The translations under genes were made by a program, and so were the position numbers. A DNA stretch of 64,000 nt from Chenopodium formosanum (Eukaryota > Streptophyta > Magnoliopsida > Caryophyllales > Amaranthaceae): contig CM044869.1 of NCBI GenBank assembly GCA_024500155.1, forward strand, positions 25,790,501 to 25,854,500, read 5' to 3'. The first letter of the stretch is position 1; each line of letters opens with the position of its first letter. Positions 56,893-64,000 of this stretch are shown piece after piece. The notes beneath the pieces are model-generated. The model did no database searches. It was given only the letters and a program-made list of their open reading frames with translations, and was not told the DNA's origin.

Positions 56893-58030
56893 TTAAGGCT
56901 GTTGGGGAGGAGGCACCGCCTGGGTTTTGTTAGGCGGGAGGTCAGCCGCAGTCTGATCAAGTTGAGCCTGGATAGGGTCAACCAAAGCTCGATCCTTGGG
57001 CTCTTCCTCTTCATCTTCCTCGTCCGAGGCAATTTCAATACCTTGGGAAGAGGCCCACTCCTTGAAGGGAGGCGACGCCGGCTCAGAAAGCTGCTGGGCA
57101 TCCTAAACCTCGGAGGCATACTGATATCTTAAGTTGAAGTAATCCCAGTCGGTGTTAAACGAGACTCCATGTTAGCTTCATGCGCTCCTTGCAATCCTTC
57201 TCGTTTTCCGCCACCAGCCGCTCTTGCTCCTTCTTGAGAACAGCATCATGCTCCGCCTGCATGTTGGCCATATCCACATTGAGCTTCTTGACGTCTGCCC
57301 TCAGCTTGGTATTCTCTATGTCAGCCGCTTCCAAAGCTTTAAGGTCAGACTTAGCATTTTTGAGCTCAAGCTCCAAGTTGGTAACTTTGTTATTGGCCGT
57401 CTCCACCACAACCGTGAGCTCCTTCATAAATTATTCCTGCTGCATCTCCATGGCTTTAGTTTCAACTTCACCCATAATAGATCGATACAGTAGAGTTAAG
57501 GGCATCAGTCGCCCGGTTTTTGGTGTCTCTTACCTCCTCTTTCTTCTTCCTAAATGGGGTTTTCAACCCATCTACCCTCAGCATTGCCTGAGAAGGCACA
57601 GGCGGTAAATATAGTTAGCCAAATTTCTTGCAAAATTATACATCATAAAAAGGGTACAAATTACCTCAGCCAGCAAGGCAAGGATATGGTCAAAGTTGAC
57701 CTGCTGCAATCTAGTGACCCAGTCCTTATCTGACCAAGTGAGGGTCCTCAACATCCGCCTGGCATACTGTTGTATGTCTGGCCATCTCTGGGATATATCT
57801 GCAACAAGAAGAAGGGTTTTGTGAGGACGCAGCATAGGCGACACCAATATCGTGCCGGCTGCTCGGCGAATCTCTAAACTAAGAATTATGGGATTTTACT
57901 CGCACCAAGTAATCAAACGGCCGGGGGGTTATAGACAGCAGTTCATACCTAGAGTTCCAGATTGAGGGTCCCTTGCGCCCACAATCGCTGCAGAACCAGA
58001 TGCAGCATCGGGTGGCATTCTACCCTTCGG
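56893..58030 (-). pseudogene. Antisense extra gene of the Tat element, copy B, C-terminal part
   Basis: On minus it has the Ser/Pro-rich linker cut by the hAT insertion at 58030, then ISQRWPDIQQYARRMLRTLTW, the 77-bp intron (57588-57664), a coiled coil (MKELTVVVETANNKVTNLEL onward, including ENEKDCKERMK absent from A), SEPASPPFKEWASSQGIEIA, and an acidic tail DEEDEEEEPKDRA ending at TAA 56893. Fewer stops than copy A. The retained coding pattern in both copies supports a real protein. Confidence 0.75.
57588..57664 (-). other. 77-bp GT-AG intron in the antisense gene, copy B
   Basis: Same donor (GAG|GTAATTTG), acceptor (CTCAG|GCAATG) and length as the intron at 24140-24216. Confidence 0.75.
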
Positions 58031-59093
58031 TAGGGCTGTCAAACGTGCCGTGTCGTGTCGTGTCGTGTTCGTGTTTGTGTCAATATTAAACGGGTTGAAA
58101 AACCCTTGACCCAAACCTAACCCATTTATTAAACGGGTTGAAAACCCTTGACCCAAACCTAACCCATTTTTTATACGGGTTACCCGGATAACCTTTTAAC
58201 CCACATAAATTATATAATAAACTAATTAATATTCAACATAATAATTAAAAAGACATACATCATTAACAATACTACAAGAGATTAAAGCTACTGATTTTGG
58301 CAAAAGATACTACAAGAACATAAAGTTAGTGGTTTTAGCAACCCAATCAATACATAAGAGTTGTCCCCAAGTCCCAATCTTCAAAATGACAACTTCTAAA
58401 ACATGCATTAGTACTTTATTTCATGGATTACATGTATGATTAAGTTTGTTTAACTGTGCTTGCTGCTCCACTTTGAGGTCTTCGACTGCTACTTGCTTCA
58501 TTTGAGCTTGAAGGAGGAGAATCATCCACATCTAACTTCAACTGAGTTATATCATCACAAATCTCATTGACTTTGAGTTCTTCAAGAGCTGACAAGCAAA
58601 AAAAAAAGATTTAATTGCTAACTATTAAAGATATAAAGAATAATATGTAAAATGTTTAAGAATTAAGATATGTAAAAATTAACCATTTACCTTCTTCCTA
58701 ATATGCCCAATCCCGAAGGCAAGTCACAGCTTCAACTGTTTCAGGCTTCATTGAACTTTTAAACTTGTGAAGCACTCTCCCTCCTATGCTGAATGCAGCT
58801 TCGGAAGCCACAGTAGACAATGAAATAGTTAAAATATCCCTTGCCATTTGAGAGAGAATAGGAAACCGAAACTGGTAGTTCTTCCAATAAGCAAGAATAT
58901 CAACTTTTGCGTCTCGGGGTAACTTTGCTTCCTCTAAATAAAGTTCTAGCTCACTCTTAGGAGAAACGACAAACTCTTGGCTTGAAAAAGAATCAAAATC
59001 CTAAGAATAATAGAAAAGAGATAAATTATTATTTTCAACTCCATGCATATACGATCAAACAATTACCATACATAAAAAATATTAGTTTCAACT
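58031..59093 (-). mobile_element. hAT transposon end (truncated)
   Basis: The left end TAGGGCTGTCAAACG is followed by repeated AACGGGTT / AACCC subterminal words, typical of plant hAT elements. It interrupts the Tat antisense gene; the intact site is in copy A near 24572. The right side is cut by LTR 3 at 59094, and no second TIR was found in the window. Confidence 0.85.
58440..59000 (-). pseudogene. hAT transposase, C-terminal dimerisation domain
   Basis: The minus exon 59000-58691 encodes SELELYLEEAKLPRDAKVDI, LAYWKNYQFRFPILSQMARD, TVASEAAFSIGGRVL and VEAVTCLRDWAY, the hAT dimerisation domain. It is flanked by a splice acceptor (TTCTTAG|GATTTT) and a donor (GAAG|GTAAATGG). A 100-bp intron (58591-58690) leads to a last exon ending in a Ser-rich tail and TAA at 58440. 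A TAG at 58698-58700 just after DWAY is the only in-frame stop seen. The N-terminal part of the transposase is absent. Confidence 0.85.
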
Positions 59094-60938
59094 TGTAGGG
59101 AATATTTCAAGCCATTAACCCCAAGCTTGAACCCCACTGTGATCATACACTTAATCATGGTGGCGTCCAAAGGGAAGGAAGCTAGAGAAAAAGAGTCGCC
59201 AACAAGTTTTAGGAACTTGTAAACCGTTCACAGGGTGAAGGTTACACCCCTTAACGATCCATGAGATCGTCAACTCCAAAAGGTCTTGAACCAAATAGGG
59301 TTCGGGGATGAAGGTACAAATCCAACCTAAAAGAGATTGAACCTGCCCTAAAAATAGGCCTCTACTTCATTCTTCTCATATTCATGTGCGCTTTCTGACT
59401 AACATGCAAACAACAGATTAACCCTAAACCTGTTTATCTATGTTTGTTGAATTTAATGCACAAGCAAAACTATTATTGGCGTTCACTTGAATTATAATCA
59501 AATTAACCCTAAACAAGATTATTAATTATCTTATTAAGCATGATTACAAGTACAAATTCCCTTTAGGCATGCATAAAAGGCGTGATCAAGCAATAACAAT
59601 AAAAAGCATCAAGCAACATAATAATCATCATAATAATAATAACAATAATTATGACAATAATAATCATGTTAATAATAAAGCTTAATAACAGCAAGATCCT
59701 AGGCATGATACTGACAAGATTAATAACAAATTCTAGCATGTCACTAAGCAATAAAGATCAAAGCTTTAGCCCTAACATGGTACTAACATGATATTAGAAA
59801 AGAGAATAGGAAGCATCATAGAAATCATAATTGATATAAGCAAATCACCCTAAATATCATACTAAGGAAAGCATCCTAACATGATACTAGGAACCAAAAT
59901 AACAATCTAAGCATGATTTCTATATCATAATATCAATTAAACAATTAAAGTACTTACTTGGATGCCTCGTATCTCTTTCTAATAATAAAATACACGCGTT
60001 AGTAACTTCAAGGAAAATATAAAATCAAACAATTAACTCAAATAATTAAAATAGAGATTAGGGACCAAACCCTCAGAAATTATAAACCTTTCACGTCTAG
60101 GGCGAAGGCAACTTCGAACTTGGCTAGGTGTGTCTAGGTCCCGTGAATGCGGAATTTTGTAAGAGGGAAGGTTTAGAAAAAGAATAGAGAGAAAAAGCTT
60201 CTAGCTTTTTGAGAGAGAGATGATTGATGTAGATGAATAAAAACGGAGGTTCAAGACCCTATTTATAAGAAAACAGTCCGGAAATAGGTAGAATTTGATA
60301 AGGAATAAAACTCCACTCTGTCGCTGCAAAACCGACCTTGTCGCCAGGCGACAAGGTCTGTCGCATGGCGACAAGGCTTGTCGCGTGGCGACAGGCTGTC
60401 GTCTGGCGACAGCCTGCATTTCTACGCGCCTTCAAACACGGAGTCCACATATGAATCAAAATCAATTTGTAAAGTCCGTATGAAAACCGAAATCTTTTTT
60501 TTCATAAAATAATATTTTATTCCAAATAAAACTTATCAAAAAATATAATTATGAATTCTAATCTTATTAGGATTAAAGAGAACCTTCTAGAGAATTCTAA
60601 AATTACTTTCAATAACTTTAGGAATAATAATTAACATTGGGCCCTCCCCTAGATCATTGGGCCGTATGTAAAGATCAAACCGGGCCCAGTTTAGTATTTT
60701 GGACATAACTTCCTCATTATTCATCAGAATTGGGCTTATAATATATCGTTGGAAAGCTCTTTGCAAGCCCCATCCAACTACACTATTATTGGACCCTTGT
60801 CATGGACCAAACTAAACTGGATTGGCTGTTTTCATAAAATAGAGTTGTTTTCGAAAACAGAAAGAAAGAATTTAATAAAAACCAACCGCAACACTAGAAC
60901 TTTCACACTTTCACCTCATTCGATCATTAAATCATGTC
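59094..60938 (-). mobile_element. LTR 3 of the TGTAGACACCC family, right end degraded
   Basis: TGTAGGGAATATTTC at 59094 and collinear with LTRs 1 and 2 for about 1.84 kb. Homology fades near 60938 and the terminal GGGTGTCTACA is missing. The TATA box (minus) is at about 60258-60267 and the TGTCGC array at 60318-60412. It cannot be told whether this is a solo LTR or part of a larger element. Confidence 0.85.
60318..60412 (-). promoter_or_regulatory. TGTCGC/GCGACA array, LTR 3
   Basis: Four or five inverted pairs of TGTCGC and GGCGACA, upstream of the minus TATA box. The distal edge has the word GGCGACAAGGTCGGTTTT on minus, also seen beside the PMD gene. Confidence 0.75.
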
Positions 60939-61027
60939 AAGTTGCTTAGAGGGGCTAACTGGCGTACCAAGGAACCCAAAATTGTTGCACGAGGTTCACA
61001 TAACCATATTATGGAGGCCTGTACCCT
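60939..61027. other. Unassigned junction sequence
   Basis: About 90 bp between LTR 3 and the PMD upstream array. Nothing was recognised. Confidence 0.4.
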
Positions 61028-61132
61028 GTCGCCGCTCCAGAGCTAGCCGGAACTGCTTGTCGCCGCTTTTTCTGCTTGTCTCCAGGCGACAGGCTTTGTC
61101 GCCACGCGACAAAATTGTCGTTTGGCGACAGG
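61028..61132 (+). promoter_or_regulatory. TGTCGC/GCGACA array upstream of the PMD gene
   Basis: Contains TGTCGCC, CTTGTCGCC, GGCGACAGG, TTTGTCGCCACGCGACAAA and TTGTCGTTTGGCGACAGGG. The TGTCGCCACGCGACA core and the GGCGACAnGGTCGG edge also occur in the LTR arrays (minus reading). Here it lies just upstream of a plus-strand TATA-like box, so its orientation relative to the promoter matches the LTRs. Confidence 0.7.
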
Positions 61133-61141
61133 GTCGGGTTT

Positions 61142-61150
61142 TTTAAATAC
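61142..61150 (+). promoter_or_regulatory. TATA-like box of the PMD gene
   Basis: TTTAAATAC, about 10 bp past the array and about 150 bp before the 5' splice site in the leader. A CT-rich stretch follows, as is common at plant transcription starts. Confidence 0.5.
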
Positions 61151-61300
61151 CCTCCCTTTCTTCTTCATTTTCCGCTGCTGCTATTCTGTTTTTCACATTT
61201 GCTTTAAAACTTCGACCTTCTCGTTCTCGCTCAATTCTCAACCGAATTCGCTCAAACTTGTTGCAAATCAAAGCTTATTCCATCTATTTTCCCGATCCAT

Positions 61301-61757
61301 GTAAGTTTTATTTAAACTCAACTCGGTTTTCGCTGAATTATGCGTTCTTTGTTCACGAATTTTCCGGAAATTCGAACATGTTTTTGCTTAATTCGCTTCT
61401 TTTGCTGAATTTTATGCCTTGAACTTGCTTGATTATGTTTATGCATTGCCTTGGGAGTGTTTTGAGACTTGTTTGACTCGATTTGGTGAAGAAATAAGCG
61501 ATTCACCATTGATGGACCTCTTGAGGTTGTGAAGAACAATGTGATCCGTTCTTGATGTTTTTACTAGTTATTCTTGAACAATTTGTCACAATATTTATCA
61601 TAGTATTGTTTAATTACTTGAAAATGCTAATTACGCTCATGTTGAAATTGTGCTCTATTTTTTGTACTACGTACTCCATTTTTGCGAACATAGTATCATG
61701 CGGCTAGGCGAACCTTAGATACCATAGAGCCTTAATCTTATTATTTGCATAATATAG
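61301..61757 (+). other. Leader intron of the PMD gene
   Basis: Donor CCAT|GTAAGTTTT and acceptor AATATAG|C, leaving the ATG at 61759 one base into the exon. Long leader introns are common in plants. Predicted by eye. Confidence 0.55.
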
Positions 61758-61758
61758 C

Positions 61759-64000
61759 ATGGTTAGGCAACGCGGCTCTAGTTCTTAGTCGAGGGACGCA
61801 CGCCAGGTGGACGAGCTCGTCGGCGAGGGTGAGGACCCTTCTACTAGACTTGGACCTCTTCCAGAGTGGGATGAGCACACTCTTTTCTTTTCTCCCGAGC
61901 ACCTTATCTCTGAGCGCGTGCGACGCGGGTTCATCAGCAGGAGGACTCGCAGTCATGGTTCTGGCAACAACGTCATCGGCACGCTATATAAAGCGTATTT
62001 CAGCAGAGACGAGGTGTTGCGACAGCTCTGGGAGTCCTGTGGGTTGACTCCCCTCTTTCGGGCTACTCAGGCCATGTACTCCTATGATGGGGGTAACCTC
62101 GTTGTCCGAGCTTTGGTGGAGTTCTTTTGGGACACCACCAACACCTTTCACTTTCCCTAGGGTGAGATGACGGTCACTCCTGCCGACTTCAGTCTCATCA
62201 CAGGTTTGGAGTTTCGTTCTTCTCCACTGCCATTTGACAGTGATATTACTGTCTACTCACCGATGGTTTCGGAGTTATTGGGTCCGATTGCTGTTCAGGC
62301 CCGTGCTGAGGCTCAGCCGGGGCAGCTTAGTTCCCGGTGCATCCGCCGTTCCACCTTGGTGGCGGCTTTTGAGGATGATGCGACCAGTCGCGAGCAACGG
62401 GTGCGCATCTTTGTTCTTATTTTGCTGTCAGGGACCTTTTCTCCTGACAAGGGTAGTCGAGTGCTCCTCTACTACCTAAGAGTTGTTCGCGACCTTCACC
62501 TGGTAGGGACGTATGACTGGGCCAGCTTGGCCTATGCTGACTTTCTTCTCGGCTTGCGACGTTCCTGCCGTCATAGGGCCTTGTCTGGAGAGGTCGCACT
62601 TTCCAGTTTTTGGAGGGTCGTAGAGGTATATTTCCATCCTTTTGAAATTAGCTCTAGACTCGTGTAAGCATTTACTGACTTTTCCTTATCTATGTAGATT
62701 TGGTTTTCACGAGTACTTCCCCTCGCTTGCGCTGGTGAGACCTTCACCTCGCGAGCTTCCCGTCAGCGCTGGTTGGTGAGGTCGTACTGGCCAGGTCGAG
62801 ACTGCACGCATTTGAGATCTTATCCTCTCGGTAGGTTCTTGTGAACACTTGATTTTTTTTTTTTGATATTTCTCTTTTGAGTGCATTGATCTTACATAGC
62901 TGTTTTGTAGGAGCTTGACGTGGTATACCGACCGTGGGTTGATTTATCTATACCTGCTCTAGCCGCGCGATATACTACCGAGCGTCGTTATTTTCAAGGG
63001 ACGTATGACGCTACGGTGTATCTTGGCGAGAGAGTAGCTATTCAGCACTCCTCGGATGTTTTCGTCGTCCCTGCTTGCCCGCCTCAACATACGTTTCATG
63101 AGGCGTTGATGCGTGACTGCGCGAGTCGGTCGTCTCCTGGCACTCCCTGGCGGTCTCATGTCCATTTAGAGCAGAGTTACGAGGATGACTTGCTGCCTTT
63201 GCTAGCGCTGGCCCCTGTTTTGTCTGAGGAGGCAGCGGTATGCTTTACTTTTTATTTTTCTTTTGGTAGCCCCCAAGCGAATTTTGATCATTTGAATTTT
63301 ACTTTATCAGGCTGGGCCTAGGGAGTTCGTCCCTCCGAGGATGTCTATCTATTACCAGGGTACGTTCGGACCGATTGAGGAGATGATTCCTCCAGCCCCC
63401 GAGGATCAACGTTTTGTGGAGCGCTCCATTCCTCGTCACCAGACTCGGGTGAGTTTATCTATTTTCTGGCTTTTGTATTTGTTCTGTATTATCACTGACA
63501 TTATTCCTTTGACAGTTTTCTCGCGAGGTGGTGACAGCTATGGCGAGGTGTATAGACGGCTTTCGTAGCCAGCTCGTGCGGTTACGGGACCGAGCTACCT
63601 GTCGGAGGAACGACGTTGAGGAGGTATCTCTCTTGTCTTTCTTTTGTATCACCTTTCATTATATTCTTTCCTTAGTGTCTGATTTGATTTACCTTTGCAG
63701 GGACAGCCTATTCCTTCACCCCGCACTCGGTCGAGACCCGAGGCTAGGAGAGAGCCGAGTAGATCTAGCTCAAGGTGTCGCCGCACTTCTGATAGAGGCC
63801 GAAGTGGCCGGTCTGAGGCTGCTCCGACCGAGGGCTCGGCTTCTTCACCTGAGGATGTCTTTGCTGGGCCGACGGGCCAAGGAGGTGCGACATCGGCTCC
63901 TTCGATGGGTGGTGGGACGTACGAGGTCGGCTCGTCGTCGCAGCAGCCCTTGCAACCTCAGCCGTTGTCGATTGGTGAGCCTGGGTGGGTGGGCCCTGAG
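61759..64000 (+). pseudogene. Plant mobile domain (MAIN-like) gene, partial at the window end
   Basis: Exon 1 is 61759-62625: MVRQRGSSS then TAG at 61786, then a conserved PMD exon (LPEWDEHTLFFSPEHLISER, LRQLWESCGLTPLF, LVEFFWDTTNTFHFP, TAG 62158, GEMTVTPADFSLITGLEF). Later predicted exons are 62698-62830, 62911-63237 (ELDVVYRPWVDLSIPALAAR), 63311-63448, 63516-63623 and 63701 onward (Arg/Ser-rich, then Gly/Ser/Gln-rich), all with GT-AG borders. The first stop fits CAG to TAG, the second TGG to TAG (FHFPWGEM expected). Exon 2 has an apparent frame shift, so the gene is probably dead. PMD proteins occur as silencing factors (MAIN/MAIL1) and inside transposons; this one lies in transposon-rich DNA. 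Confidence 0.8.

Larger units (their letters stand above)
43466..58030 (+). repeat. Duplicated block, copy B
   Basis: Collinear with 1612-24575. Private insertions in B are the solo LTR 44662-46517, CACTA 47739-48873 and hAT from 58031. It lacks the TIR element, the Athila-like element and the gag-only element of copy A. A deletion in B removed the Tat 5' LTR and gag N-terminus. Confidence 0.8.

Noticed and set aside
61318..61539. 73-residue minus frame
   Set aside because: It falls inside the predicted leader intron of the PMD gene and shows no domain.

Overview
The window is plant nuclear DNA, almost certainly from a eudicot. It is AT-rich and consists nearly entirely of nested, decayed transposable elements. 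Evidence for a plant: Ty1/copia and Ty3/gypsy LTR elements with plant-type primer-binding sites, FAR1-type MULE transposase, hAT and CACTA elements, and an intron-containing plant mobile domain (PMD) gene. No species can be named from the sequence alone. No rRNA, tRNA, CRISPR or bacterial features were seen.

Layout. 1-1611 holds a minus-strand copia LTR end and a fragment of a pol-less Ty3 element. 1612-5178 is the 3' end of a plus-strand copia element (copy A), carrying a 939-bp element with long inverted repeats around a broken GRF-type zinc-finger ORF. 5179-16423 is a MULE remnant (FAR1-like transposase, minus strand) split by a pol-less Athila-like element (6417-15596), which is itself split by a solo LTR (13428-15369). 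16424-37735 is a Tat-type Ty3/gypsy element (copy A) with gag-pol on plus and an extra intron-containing gene on minus; that gene is split by an 11.4-kb gag-only LTR element (24882-36263). 37736-39007 holds MULE and Athila-like fragments. 39008-43409 is a minus-strand copia element with a dead reverse transcriptase. 43466-58030 repeats the copia / MULE / gypsy order (copy B) with its own private insertions: a solo LTR, a CACTA element and a hAT element. 59094-60938 is a third LTR of the solo family. 61028-64000 is a multi-exon PMD gene with two nonsense codons, running off the window.

Main conclusions. (1) About 11-13 kb of nested transposons was duplicated as a block (A and B). Four later insertions therefore have a visible empty site in the other copy, and the two gypsy copies carry different active-site lesions. 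(2) The Tat element has a minus-strand gene with its own TATA box and a 77-bp GT-AG intron present in both copies. (3) Five LTR families each carry a cluster of short GC-rich or CACGTG palindromes on the upstream side of the TATA box. One of these arrays (TGTCGC/GCGACA) also sits directly upstream of the TATA-like box of the PMD gene. (4) A pol-less Ty3 family, seen here in two diverged copies, has a long acidic ORF of unknown function.

No gene in the window looks fully intact. Identifications rest on motifs read by eye; no alignments or database searches were run.
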